NCBI GenBank assembly: GCA_948567375.1
Contig: OX419760.1
Coordinates: forward strand, 3,348,001-3,412,000
DNA length: 64,000 nt
Source of the DNA: Lunularia cruciata
Taxonomy: Eukaryota > Streptophyta > Marchantiopsida > Lunulariales > Lunulariaceae
Direction: 5' to 3'
Part shown: positions 23,910 through 36,251 of the stretch, in pieces
Layout: each line of letters opens with the position of its first letter
How positions within the stretch are numbered: the first letter of the stretch is position 1
Program-made: the position numbers and the translations under genes
The notes under the pieces: generated by a model
Told to the model about the DNA's origin: nothing
The model's input: the letters and a program-made list of their open reading frames with translations, nothing else
Database searches by the model: none

Positions 23910-24853
23910 CTACATCAACCACTTTAGTGGCTGATGATCAGTGATGAGAGTGAAGCGGTTACCAAATAGGTAACATCGGAAATGTGCTACTGCCCAAAGT
24001 GCTACCAAGCACTCTCCCTCATATGAACTATACTTTGCCTCCGCTGAATTGTTGGAGCGACTAGCATAGGCCACCACAAACTCCTTCCCCTCATTATCAT
24101 GTTGGATAAGCACAGCTCTAAGCCCCAACAAACTCCAATCAGTATGAACCTTAAATGGTCGTCCTCTAATTGGTCTCCTCAAAATAAGAGCAGATGTCAA
24201 CCTCTCCTTGAGATCTATAAAAGCTCTCTCTTGCTCATCTCCCCAACACCACTCTTGTGTTAGCTTGGTCAGCTTCATCAAGGCCTTGGCAATGGCACTA
24301 AATCCTCTAACATAATGGCGATAGAAGTTTGCCAACCCAAGGAATGCTCGTACTCTACTCACATCCGTAGGCCAAGGTATATGTGCAATGGCTTCCACCT
24401 TTGTTTGCTGAACACCAAGTCCTACAAGGTAGATAGTGTGACCCAAATACTCAACCTGCTCATGGAAGAACCTACACTTCCCAAGGTGTAATTTGAGTCC
24501 ATGAGATCTCAACTTCTCAAACACCTCCAACAATTGTCTCTCATGCTCCTCCACAATAGTGCTAGAAACCAAAATGTCATCAATATAGTACCAAGAAAAA
24601 TCCAATCTAGCTAGGATCCTATCCATGACTCTCTAGAACTTGGCAAGAGCATTCTTTAACCGAAACGGTAAGAACCTCCACTGATATAACACATCCTTGC
24701 CGTGAGGATCAATAGCCCAAAATGTTGTCTTGGACTTGTCTTCCTCTCTGATTGGCAATTGATGATATGTTGTCCAAAGATCCAAAGTACTGAAGACCTT
24801 TGCATGTCCAATCGCATCAAAATCTCCTTCGGTGTAAGCATGTCACACCAATC
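23910..24853 (-). pseudogene. Relic reverse transcriptase and RNase H of element C (C-terminal part)
   Basis: A 238-residue frame contains the catalytic box YYIDDILVSS, then GLKLHLGKCRFFHEQVEYLG, RVRAFLGLANFYRHYVRGFS, VVAYASRSNNSAEAKYSSYE and TLITDHQPLKWLM. This is the palm, thumb, connection and RNase H order of Ty3/gypsy. Reading stops at 24853 where the LTR of B1 begins and resumes at 35340 on the other side of B1. Fossil. Confidence 0.88.
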
Positions 24854-25544
24854 TATGAGCTTGTCTATCTCTCACTCAGGATGAACCTCTGATGGCTATC
24901 ATGGTAGTGCACCATGGACTAAGAAAGCAAGGAACCCTAACTCCATCATACTCCTCCAAGGCTAACACTCCAAGACTCAAGTCATTGCTCACTAGAGAAC
25001 TCAATGAAAGAGAGATAGTTGCAAATGAAAAGATGATTAGTACCTCCTCACTCCTTGTTATATATTTGTGAAATAATTACACACCAAAGTTACTAATTAC
25101 TGGAGTAACTCAAGTTACTAGGCTAAAAGTCAAGTAAAGTCAAAAAGTATAAAGGAATATCCATCCACATGGGCGTATTCCACTAAGTATGTGATCTTAT
25201 CTTGACCCAACCACTAAGTCAAGGATTCTTTCACATAGGCTATCCTTGGACTATAGAAGAATCCAAAACAAAAAGGCTTGGGGCCCCAATAGTTCTCTTC
25301 TCTTTCCTCAAAGCCAAATACCTAGGAATAATATCAAGTCAACACACTAGAATCCAAAATAGTGGTGCTCATCTTTTCTATTTCCTCTAAAGTAAGGTCC
25401 TTTCTATCTTAGCTATGACTAACTTTAGCTAATCATGACTAATGTAGAACCATCCTTTATCTCTATATAAATAATATCTCTCAAGTACTTGTAACACCAA
25501 GCTAAATATCACAATACCACACACATGTGCAAATGGGTGTTACA
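24854..25544 (-). repeat. 3' LTR of B1
   Basis: 691 bp, ending (plus strand) in GGGTGTTACA. The purine tract of the element follows at 25545-25561 (minus strand CTTAGTCCGGGGGTAAA). It corresponds to 34647-35339, 38840-39465, 45908-46599 and, inverted, 48683-49370 and 55664-56355. Confidence 0.9.
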
Positions 25545-25559
25545 TTTACCCCCGGACTA

Positions 25560-28500
25560 AGTTTTCACTTTGTCCTCAAAGTGGAGGTCTCTCTACCTTC
25601 TATAATACATCTTCAACTTGTCATGGTTAATCCTATCAAAGTGACTTCCTCCCAACTCCTTGAGATCATAGGTGTGATTTCCCCACACCTTTTCCACTAT
25701 GAAAGGTCCAAAGAACTTAGGCAAAAACTTATTTTTCACTCTCTTGAATCAAATAGAACAACATTACCCAGTCACCTTCTTTGAAAGGCCCCACCTTCTT
25801 CTTGCCTTGCCTCTTGTCATAGCTCTCCTTTTGTTTCCTTTGGGCTTGCTCCACTCAAACCATAGCAACTACTCTTGCCTCTTCCAACTCCATGAGTTGT
25901 TCCTTCCTTGACTTCTTTACATCAACTCCTTGTGCTTTCTTCAATCTCCTATGAATGCTTTGGAAGGTAGGAGGATCAAAATGAATAGGTAAGGTAGAAT
26001 CAATACCACATACCAATTGAAATGGAGAATACTTGGTAGAAGTCTTCATGGTTGTCCTATACTCCCACAAAACTACATGAATCTTCTTGTCCTAATGATG
26101 TTTAGCCCCCTCCATTTTTTCATCTTTGGCCAATATCATGCACAAGGTTTGATTGGTTCTCTCTGCCAAGCCATTGGAATTTGGCTTATAGGGTGTAGTT
26201 ACTCTATGTGTGATAGAGAAACGTTGTAGCATGGCTGTAGTAATGCTTCATGTAAACTCTCCTTCTCTATCAAAAACCAACTCCAAAGAGCATCTAAACC
26301 TAGTGATAATGCGTTCATAAAGAAATCTACCAACTTCATCTTCATTCTTGTCCCTCAATGGTCTAGCCTCAATCTAATTGGTAAGGTAATCATTAACTAC
26401 CACAATGTACCAATTGAGTGATTGAGATTGTCATGAGCTCCTCATCCGGGAAGGAATCATCCACTAGTTCATCTCCATCATGATCATAGGCCCTAGATAA
26501 CAAATCAGCATTTGCGTATTTCTTCCCTGGTCTATTCTCAATGTTGTAGTCATACTCAGACAAGAGTATCATCCACCTTGCTAGTCTCCCTTCCACATTA
26601 GGCTTGTTGAAGATGTACTTCAAAGCCTTGTGATCCGTGACAATGGTGGCTTTCCCTCAAATCAAGTAGTGTCTAAACTTCTTGAGACAAAAGATCACTA
26701 CCAACCCTTCTCTCTCCATAACAAAGTAGTTCTTCTCTGCTGAAACCATCTGCCTACTAGCATAAGCTATTGGATGATCATGCCCATCTTGGTCTAATTG
26801 ACTAAGAGTGCATCCTATAGCTACATTAGAAACATCAGTGTAGAGGATGAAAGGCTTACTCCAATCAGGTTTAGCAAGAATTGGAGCTACAACAAAGGAT
26901 TGCTTGAGCTCCTCAAAAGCTTTGAGAGCCTTCTTGTCTTCTAAAATCACCATGTAATCTACACTCTTCGTCATGTAGATGGTCAATACATAAGCCTTGT
27001 TGGAAAATGAGAAGATGAACCTCCTATAGTACCCAACCATCCCCAAGAATTGGCGTAACTTTATCAAGCTTGAAGGGAATGGAAGGTCTGAGATTTTCCT
27101 CACCTTCTCAAGATCAATTGCTATTCCATCCTTGGATATGATGTGCTCCAAAAGTAGATCTTCTTCACCTCCAAAAATCCACTTCTTTGGGTTGAGTGAT
27201 GCATTTGCCTCATCTAAGCGTTGCAAGACCTTGATTAGGTGCTCAAAGTGCTCTTCCTTGCTCCCATAGACACAAAAGTCATCAATGAAGTCTCTCATAA
27301 ATTTCCCAATGAAAGGTTCAAATTCCTTGTTCATGAACCGCTGGAATGTGGCATGAGCATTGCAAAGCCCAAAAGGCATGACCTTGAAAGCGTAAGTTCC
27401 CCAAGGTGTGGTGAATGTGGTGAGTTGTTGATGCTTTGGTGCAATCTTGATTTGGTTATATCCACTATAACCATCTCTAAAACTATACTTCTCATGACCT
27501 ATAACCTCCTCCAAGATCTCATCAATGAATGGTAATGGGTAGTAGTCCTTCTTGGTAACAACATTGAGCTTCTTGTAATCTACACATACTCAAAGCTTGT
27601 CATTCTTTTTCTTCACAATCAAAATTGAAGACAACCATTCTGAATTCTCCACCTCAAAGATAAATCCAGCCTCCTTGAGCTTATCAATCTCCTCCTTCAC
27701 AACCAAACATATTGGTGGGCTAATGCGATGTTGCTTTTGGCAGATTGGTCTTGCATGTGACTCCACCTCTATCTTGTGCTCCTTTAAGGTGACTTCCTTC
27801 AAATCCTTGTAATTGAAAGCAAACACGTGGATGAACTTGCGGAAAATCTCCTCAAATCTCACCTTCTCCTCCTTGGTAACATTTGGGCCATACTTGAGGG
27901 TAGCTAACCTTCTCTCTACATCCTCAAGTGTCAATGGTGATTTATCTGGGTCCTTCAAAACCTCTGGCTTAGGTGCAAAATCCATAGCACACAAAGGATA
28001 CACATGAATTGGATTCAGATTCATCCTCCTCCATGGAAGTCTCCTCCTCCATGCTTGTGTCCGCACATAAAGCTCCTTCTTCAGAATCTGATTCCCAATA
28101 ATAAGAAGATGGTGTATTTGAATGTGAAGTGTTGGTGGTGTTAGTCATAGGAACTATGACTCTATGGTTTGATGACCTAATCCTCAAGTACCCTTTGTGC
28201 CATCAATCAATTGTGTATGTTGCTCTCAACCATAGCCTCCCAAGAAGTAAGTCATAGCTTGAATCCTTCAAGACTTGGAAAGTCATGAGATCTTGAACTC
28301 CCATAATTGAAACTACCACCTTATCCATCACCCCTATTGGTCTAACTTGTTATTTGTTTGCCATGCTCACCAAAAATGTTGAAGGTCTTGAGGGTATCAT
28401 ACCCAACTTCTTCATCAACCTTTCTAACATGGCATTCATTGTTGATCTTCCATCAACCAATGCATCCTTGATGTTGTGATCATTCACTCTCACATCAATC

Positions 28501-29945
28501 TTGGAGGCATATTCACAAGCCTCTCATGGTGCTGGCTTGGCATCCACCACCCCCATTGATATTGGAGCTTTTGCCTTCTTCTTCCTCTTGCTCCTTGTAG
28601 AACTCAAACCACCTCTAAGCTCTTTTCTCAAAGTAGGATTCAAAGCAATCAATAGGCCCACTGTGATGTTAGCCTTATGACTACCAACATCCTCCAACAC
28701 ATTGTAGTTCCATTGTTGCTTTGAAATCAAGAAGTCCTCCATCCCCAACTTCTTCCTTGGAGTCTTTGTTGTTGATGTTGTTGAGGTGAGAGTGCTCCTA
28801 GTAGACAAAAGATTATCCTTACTTGGAGTAAATCCTTGAGAAGAGTGAGCATCTTCTGCAAAATGAGCTCTCTTCTTCTCTTGTGCCAAAAGCTCCAAAC
28901 TAAGACCCTTGGAGTTTGAGCATTCTCCCTTCTCTCTCTCTCAACTACATCTATGGATGCTATCTCCTTACCTTGTTTGGATTAGGAGCCACTTGGGTTT
29001 TGATTCCTCCCTCTTTCCTCTATTGTCTCACTCATAACCCCTTCCTCCATGGTAAGTGGAATTTGGGCAATTCCTTTGGATATGGCCTCTTACTCCACAA
29101 AACAAACAATTTCTCTCATTGAAATTTTTGGCTAGTTTGCCTCCTCTATATGGATAGTTTCCATAACTCCTAGGCCCTCTTCCTACATTCTGATTCAAGT
29201 CTCTCTTCTCCCATAGTTGCACCACATTGATCTTAAGATCTGCAAGTTGTTCTGTGATGGTTTGAAGTAGATCTTTTGGTGGAGGTGCAAGAATTGGAGC
29301 AACTACTACTTGTGATGCAACCCTTGCCACCAAAGTATCAAAAGTCATACCATAATTGTAACCTTGAGGAGGATGCACAACCTCCTTCACTACCAAATCA
29401 CTCTCATCTCCTTCCAAACTCTCCTCCATACGAATTGCAATCTTGATAGTTTTAACCTTGGAAGAAGGTTTCTCATATCTCACCTTGCTTCTAATTTGTG
29501 GTCTCAATCCTCCCACAAAATTTTTGGTGAGCATGGCTCCTATGCCAATCATAGTAGTCTCCATATCATCTCCACCCTTCCTCAACACTATGCAAAATTT
29601 GGACTCTAACTTTTCCACTCTTTCCACATAGACTCTCACTTTCTTTCCATCTCCTTGTTTGAGAAAGTAACATCACTCATAAATCTCTCATAACTATCAT
29701 TTGGAAGAAAGTTCTCAATGAGTGTTGAAGTCAAACTCTCCCAAGACTCTTCTTCTCCATCTCTCTCCTCTCTCTTTTGGTATTCTGACTCATACCATGT
29801 AAGTGCTACATCCTCAAAGAAATTTGGTAATAATGAGACCCACTCATTCTTCCTCTCATTGTTTCCTATGCAAGCTCTCTTGAAGTCTCTCACAAAGGCC
29901 TCCACATCTTCTCCATCATTGCCAAAGAAAACCAGAAGTTTCCCG
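25560..29945 (-). pseudogene. Relic gag-pol of B1
   Basis: Gag spans about 28520-29945 (MEAFVRDFKRACIGNNERK, then CLFCGVRGHIQRNC as zinc knuckle). The protease region lies near 28190-28500 and reverse transcriptase at about 26660-28066 (FRDGYSGYNQIKIAPKHQ, PFGLCNAHATFQRFMN, FIDDFCVYGSKEEH). RNase H (ILYTDVSNVAIGCTLSQLD, HPIAYASRQMVSAEKNY) and part of the integrase follow to about 25560. Compared with B2 it is more decayed. Fossil, with about ten or more breaks. Confidence 0.88.
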
Positions 29946-30189
29946 ATCTTAACCTCTCACTATCTTTCTTTTCTCTCAATCTTTTTTTCTTTTTTCTTTT
30001 TTCTCTCTATAACTAATAGAGTATATACATGACTAACACCATCTGAGAATAATCCAACCTAAGGAACACAAAAGGTTCTGATTGCTCCAAGATTTCTATA
30101 GCAACATCAAATCCGAGAGTGCATATTAGTTTAACTCTCATGAATAGTTTATCCATAAGTTGAAAGATCTCCATCACTAATCTTGAGAA

Positions 30190-30560
30190 CTAGTTAATGA
30201 AGGTGGTAGTATTTTTTGTAGCTATACAAAGACTCCCTCCAAGATCCTTCACCAGAATCTCCAAAAGTTCTTTTACTCCACTACACTCATGTCCTTTTGG
30301 AAGTCCTTCTACTCCACAAACCTCACACAATTCCTTGGTCTTAGATCTTCTCCCTCCCAATCTTGGTGAAGAAGGTCCAACATGCAGACCCAAGTCAAGC
30401 AAGCCTCTCCTTTCCCTCAATCTCTTTCTCTCAAAGGTCAATGGACATGAACTTGCCTTATGTCCCTTCTCTCTATATAGAAAGCACTTAGGCTCAATCT
30501 TCCTCCAAGTGGTGTAGGTTTTTGGATCCTCTCAACACTCTCTTCAAATTCTTTTCTAAG
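30190..30560 (-). pseudogene. Extra zinc-knuckle reading frame of B1, upstream of gag
   Basis: This frame matches the 165-residue frame of B2 (44574-45071): FERKRLRERRGLLDLGLHVG, then LCEVCGVEGLPKGHEC. It lies between the 5' leader and gag. See the B2 entry. Fossil. Confidence 0.65.
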
Positions 30561-31489
30561 CTCTCTTTTCCATAAATTCACCCCTATAATCACCTCAAAC
30601 CCTTGGGGAACCTTTCATAGCCTCAATTTCCACTCTTGATGACCCTCTATGTTCCCAAGACGAGTTTAAACAATCAAACATACTTTTTGTTGCTTTCACA
30701 CTCCTCATGCATGAAATCTAAACTCTGCAGAACTGACCCTTCCTCACAATGTTAGTCAAATCTCTCAACTGGTATGTCACAATCCTCTGAATTTTTTCAC
30801 ACTTGATCAAAAATCTAGGGTGTACCTCCTTAAAAAGTTTCAAATCTTTTCATTGAGCCATTTGCCTAGGCACCTTTCTATTTAACACATATTTTCAGAT
30901 TTGGTCTGAAAACCACCCCCCTCAATTTAAAAACTCATTACTCCTTGTGCAAGAATAATTTCTCTCTAATTTTTGTTTCAACAGGTATATGATAATGCAC
31001 TTGATTTTCTTGGAGAGTTTCAGAAAAATCCACTAAAAATTGAAGAAATGGCAGATTGTACAATTTTCCAAAGAGCATGCAATTATTGGAGCAATTTACC
31101 CTATCAACTTTCAAAAATTCTAGCCCAACACACATAGTAGCTCTCACAATAATTCAAAGTGTTCTAATTGAAGGAAAATGTAAGCTATCATGGGTATAAA
31201 TTTCAAGTCTAGATCTCAAACTTGAGATGTTGCCCAAAATCACCTTAATCCTCAAAATCTGCAATCCACCTCACACAATCTCTCCAAATCCCCTCAAGTG
31301 TACAAGATGTACAAAATCACCTCAAAGACATCATAATGAACTACAAGGTATACAAATGGGTCCAAATTTTTTAACATAAGCTCAGCCCTCTCCTCCCTTG
31401 AAGTTCTTTCCAAGTGAGCTCTCATAGCCTCCTTCTGTCTAATATATAATTGTACGTGGAACATTATCTTGCCTTCTAAAGAGGTCCCG

Positions 31490-34400
31490 ATGCCATCGGG
31501 AAAATCGATGACGGAGAGTTGGTGCCATTTGGTGAGCTCTAGAGTTTCCCTTTGTGAAACCTAAGCTTGAGAGTTTCTTTGTATTACACAACACTTGGAG
31601 CTTAACTTTGTGACACATCGATACATGACTTGTTTATGGAATTGGAATCTCAAGAATATTTATTTAGTGTCATTTGAGTAGGTAAATGTTGAGAAAATAT
31701 TTCATCTGGTGCCATTTGAGCAAATATGTCTTATGTGAGTATTTCATTTAGTTTTTTTTTTGAGCAAAAGGATCTCAAGAGTTTATTTGGGGCACTTTGA
31801 GCAAAAGAACTTTTTTTGGGATTTTTCTAAAGTGTTGGTTGGGGAGTGCTTGATCTGTGAGGGGAATTCTCAAAGAAGGCCTTGGAGAAGGCTGGGACAG
31901 ACAGTGGACAAGGGGGAATTATTTTTCCCACAGGAGGTGTGACAAGTAAGTGATAAAGAAGTGACAGGTTTTGGGCAGAAGGGGAAGGTTCAGAAGAAGA
32001 GAGCAGGAAGGTGACAAGGATTGGAAGAGGAAAAAGGCAAAAAAAAATTTCAAGGGATTATTTTGGCCTTCCCCTATGAAAGTGGAGAGGAGAAGGAGTT
32101 TTCTCATTAGAGGATTGTAGGGTTTTGACAGTGCAGGAGCAAGGAGAGAAATATTGGGAGGGTTTGGCTTGATCTGAACTGTAGGAAGAGAGTGAAGGGA
32201 AAATTTTTGAAGGCTTGTCATGGCCTGTGACAGGACAGGAAGGAAGAGGAAATTTCAAGGGTTGGCTTTGGCTGTGTAGGAGCAAGGAGAGAAATGTAAG
32301 AAGGCTTTGGCTTGATCTGAACTGTAGGAAGAGAGTGAAGGAAAACTTTTTGAAGGGCTTGTCATGGCCTGTGATGGGATAGGAAGGAAGGGGAAGTTTC
32401 GAGGGCTGGCTTTGGCTGTGCAAGAGCAAGGAGAGAAATGTCAAGAGGGTTTGGCTTGATCTGAACTGTAGGAAGAGAGTGAAGGGAAATTTTTTGAAGG
32501 GTTTGTCATGGCCTGACAGGATAGGAGAAAAAGAGAAGGTTTTTTGAGGGTTTTGTTGGCCTGGTCTGTGATAGGATAGAGGAACAAGAGAGAAATGCTT
32601 GGAGAGGCCTTTTGGTTGTGTAAGGACAGAGGAAGAAGAGAGAAATGTTTTGAGAGGCCTTTTGGTAGTGACAAGACCAGAAGAAGGTGGAGAGAAATGC
32701 TTTGAGAAGCCTTTGGCAGTGACAGGACCAGGGAAAGAGTTGAAAATGCTTCTGGAGGCCTTAGCTAAGAGGGAGAATCAGTAAGGGTTTTGAGTGGACA
32801 TGTGCTTAAGGAGAAATCCTTGAGGGATTTGGCTCAACTTGCTGAGTGACAAGAGAAGAGAAAATAATTTTGAGTTGGGATTTTCTTTGGCTTGGACATG
32901 AGTGCAAGAGAGAAGGAGAAATTTTGGAGGGTTTGTTTCAGCTTGCTAAGTGATAGGAGGAGAGAAAAGAATTTCGAGTTAGGGTTGCTCTGGTTGGACA
33001 AGAACTGGAGTGAAGTTTTGGAGAGTTGGCCTACTGAGGAGAGAGGAGGATTTTTGAGGGCTTTTGCCCCAAGCAGTAAGAGGTACAAGGAGATTTTTGA
33101 AGGAATTTTTCCGTGAGCAATGAGAGGAACTAGAGTGAAGGTTTGGAATTGCCTTGCTGAGGAGAGAGGAAGATCTTTGAGGGCTTTTGCCCTAAGCAGT
33201 GAGAGATAAAGGGAGATTTTCAAAGGGTTTCCTTGAGCAGTAACAAGTGACAAGAGGGTTTTTGAACTAGGTTTGCCTCGCACAGGACAGGAGCAAGAAG
33301 GAGAGAGGTTTCAAGTTTGGGTGTGACAAGTAAGTGATAGGAGGGCAGGAGAAGAAAAGAAGGTTTCAAGAGAGCTGAGAATTGTGATAGGACCAGAGAA
33401 ATTAGGAAAAAATTTGAGAGAGCTTTGGCTAGAGAGCAGGAGAAGGATTTTGAAATAGGAATGTTCAAGCAGTGAGAGTGGAAGAGAAGGAGAACTTCAA
33501 GAGAGCAGGCTTTGGGCCAAAGAACAAGGAAACCAAAAGGGGTTTAGGGTTTAGGGTTTGCTGAAGAGTAGACATGGAAGAAATCTTGCAAAGGAACATA
33601 GGGGAGTGTGACGGATTTTGAATGTGCCAAAGTGGTACTAAGGAGGAAAATATCGAGGGACTTGGATTGTGACAGAACGACGAGAAGAAGGAGAAATTTT
33701 AGTAGGAATTTGGACTGGAGATTATGACAAGATCAAGAGAGATATTAGGATTCTTGAGATGTTTGGAGAGAATGCTTTGCTAAGGAGGTGACAAGAGAGG
33801 AAGGAAGTTTCAAGGGAAATCTGCTGGCTGAGCATGGCAAGAGAGTGAGGAGAGAAATGCCAGAAGTGACGATAGTACAAATTTGCAATGACAGGAGGGG
33901 AGAATCACCAAAGGGGATCTGCCAAGCAATAATCTTGGGGCATCATGCAAAGACCTATAGACAAGAAGCTTAATGCTGTAAGGGATAGGAGTTAGGACTT
34001 GGATGTTTCATGTTCTCTATATGCTTGATTAGACAATGTGCTTGATGCAAAACTATTCAGTCTGAGTTTGGATCATCCTGAAGAATTTATGAATTTTTGG
34101 AGAACTCAATGCGGTGATGGAAGTGACCTTCCTTGTGAATGAATGTGTATGTAAAAAGATAAGCAAATAATGATAAGAAAGAATGAAACTTTGGCACTCA
34201 GTCCAGTCCACTGAAGTGAGTTAGGTCTTTGGAAAAAATCTTGGGGTAGAATTGGTTGCATGACCTGTGGACTAGTCCACAAATCCTACCAAGTCTGTAC
34301 TTTGGGCCAAGCTTGACTATCACAGCAAAAACCCCACCTACCTAAGAATGACAAACTAAGAAAAGAGTCTAGAATGATAGATCAGGAATAGTAGCCAGAG

Positions 34401-34627
34401 AACAAGCAAGAAAATTTAACCTAAAGCCTATGCAAGTATTCATTGACAAGGATCAACACCCAAAATAGCGACAAACAATCTCCCAAGAGAATTTGTTATC
34501 ATAAATCCAAAGAATAGAACCAATGCCAGACTACAAAAGAACTACCGATTCTATGACAAACAAGACAACGTAAGCACATGCAGTCAGGTGCCCGGTGCAA
34601 TCTCAAGACCTTACAATCCCCGCAATA
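31490..34627. mobile_element. Unclassified 3.1-kb insertion in the leader of B1
   Basis: B2 and B3 pass from leader (GAGAGGTCCC) to primer site within a few bases. In B1 the same point opens into 3.1 kb of unrelated DNA and closes again at CAGCAATGGAACC. The left part is ordinary AT-rich DNA. About 31800-33970 is G/A-rich on the plus strand, full of AGGAGAGAAAT-like words and degenerate tandem units. There is no convincing protein: minus-strand frames such as 32058-32444 are products of the repeats. No LTRs or inverted ends were found. It could be a non-autonomous element. Confidence 0.6.
32136..32560. repeat. Tandem repeat, about 144-bp unit, three copies
   Basis: Units begin with GGAGCAAGGAGAGAAAT near 32136, 32279 and 32423. 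Each contains CTTGATCTGAACTGTAGGAA and TTTGTCATGGCCTG-like stretches. A second degenerate pair of about 126 bp lies at about 33038 and 33164 (GAGGGCTTTTGCCC). Confidence 0.85.
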
Positions 34628-34642
34628 CCAGCAATGGAACCA
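34628..34642 (-). other. Primer binding site of B1
   Basis: The minus strand reads TGGTTCCATTGCTGG, five bases after the LTR end. It resembles the B2 site TGGTTCCGTTGTCGGGACC, which in turn resembles the tRNA-Asp site TGGCGCCGTTGCCGGGGA. Confidence 0.5.
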
Positions 34643-34646
34643 AAAA

Positions 34647-35339
34647 TGTGAGCTGGCATGTCTCTCACTCAAGATGAACCTCTGATGGCTATTATGGTAG
34701 CGTACCATGGACTAAGAAAGCAAGGAACCCCAACTCCATCATACTCCTCCAAGGCTAACACTCCAAGACTCAAGATATTGCTCACTAGAGAACTCAATGA
34801 AAGATAGATAGTTGCAAATGAAAGGATGATGAGTACCCCCTCACTCCTTGTTTATATACTTGTGAAATAATTACACACCAACGTTACTAATTATTGGAGT
34901 AACTCAAGTTACTAGGCTAAAAGTTAAGTAAAGTCAAAAAAGTATAAAGGAATATCTATCCACATGGGCATATTCTACTAAGCGTGTGATCTTATCTTGA
35001 CCCAACCACTAAGTCAAGGATTCTTTCACATAGGCTATCCTTGGACTATAGAAGAATCCAAAACAAAAAGCCTTGTGGGCCCAATAGCTCTCAACTCTTT
35101 CCTCAAAGCAAAACACCTAGGAATAATATCAAGTCGACACACTAGAATCCAAAATAGTGATGCTCATCTTTTCCACTTCCTCTAAAGAAAGGTCCTCTCT
35201 ATCTTAGCTATGAATAATTTTAGCTACTCATGACTAATGTAGAACCATCCTTTATCCTTATATAAATAATATCTCTCAAATACTTGTAATACCGAGCTAA
35301 ATATCACAATACCACACACATGCACAAATGGGTGTTACA
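34647..35339 (-). repeat. 5' LTR of B1
   Basis: 693 bp, TGTGAGC...GTTACA on the plus strand, homologous to the other B LTRs. The next base to the right begins the C reverse transcriptase (minus strand, near INKLTRVV-like residues). Confidence 0.9.
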
Positions 35340-36090
35340 AAACAACCCTAGTCTATTAGTTTATAGGACAGTAATCTCCACACATCTGCTTATTTATGTA
35401 ATTACCATGCATATCCTTCTTGGCTGGCATCATTGTCACTGATGCATACTCTCCATGTGAAATCTCCACCAAACCAGCCTCAAAAAGGTCTCTACTTTGA
35501 CTCTAAATCAATATCCTCCCCATGTCACTATAACAATAAGGACGTAAAAAAAATTGGTGTATTGCTAATTAGCTCAATCTGTATACCAAGTCCTTTTAGA
35601 GCACCCAATCTTTCATGTTGAAGGCCAAAGAACTTGTGCAGCTCCTCAAGAACCTCCAAGCCCTCAGTCTTTCCTCTCTAGTAAGCTTGGGTCCAAAATC
35701 TTGTTCCCAAGTATCCTCTCTAACTATAGTTAGATGGAAGACGTACTGACTAGTTGCTACATTGGGCCCTTGGGAGCAATAGTGTCATGCTTCAACCACT
35801 AGAGATCCCAACCTCAGTGTGAAAAACTCCCTTTGATCTGGCTGCAAGCTCCATACCTCCTCTAGCTGCATCCCAAGTAGATCAAGGGTGTAATCCAAGT
35901 AGACCACGCTCACCTAGATGGACTCCAAGTAGAACACTCTCCCTAGTAGCCATTGGTTGTGTCCCAAGAATACCCTGTCCACCCAGTCCATCGCCCGTAG
36001 CATGTGCCTGAATCATCTCAATAGGCACGGGGGTCACAAGTGTATGAGTGGTGATACATATCAACCATATCCTACGATGCTCTGCCAAGC
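35340..36090 (-). pseudogene. Relic N-terminal reverse transcriptase region of element C
   Basis: The minus strand reads LFEAGLVEISHGEYASVTMM, PAKKDMHGNYI and MCGDYCPIN (35345-35510). These are the conserved fingers blocks in front of the Ty3/gypsy palm (consensus like SPVVLVKKKDG...CVDYR.LN). The stretch 35640-36090 links this to the methyltransferase domain and shows only a weak helical linker. B1 separates this piece from the catalytic box at 24590. Confidence 0.75.
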
Positions 36091-36251
36091 AAAGGCTCAC
36101 AATCTAGGTCAAAAAATTCAAGTCCATAGCCTGACCTAACACTTGATGCCTAGATGCATCAGGTACTGCTAGAATAACGGTAATACCAATGTGAAAACCC
36201 ATCACCCACTCTCTCTCATCGGTGTTGGGCTCCACCATTGGAGCCCAACAC

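Larger units (their letters stand above)
24854..35339 (-). mobile_element. Ty3/gypsy element B1, inserted in the RT of element C
   Basis: Two LTRs (24854-25544 and 34647-35339, about 690 bp each) enclose gag-pol, an extra zinc-knuckle reading frame, and a primer site. An unrelated 3.1-kb insertion (31490-34627) sits between primer site and leader. The LTRs differ by roughly 6-7 % over the part compared by eye, excluding the degraded outer end. The C reverse transcriptase resumes exactly at its edges, but no clean target duplication is left. Broken, with about ten or more interruptions in the coding part. Confidence 0.9.

Noticed and set aside
32058-32674. Minus-strand Ser/Leu-rich repetitive proteins
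   Set aside because: Produced by translating the 144-bp tandem units; no protein family resemblance.
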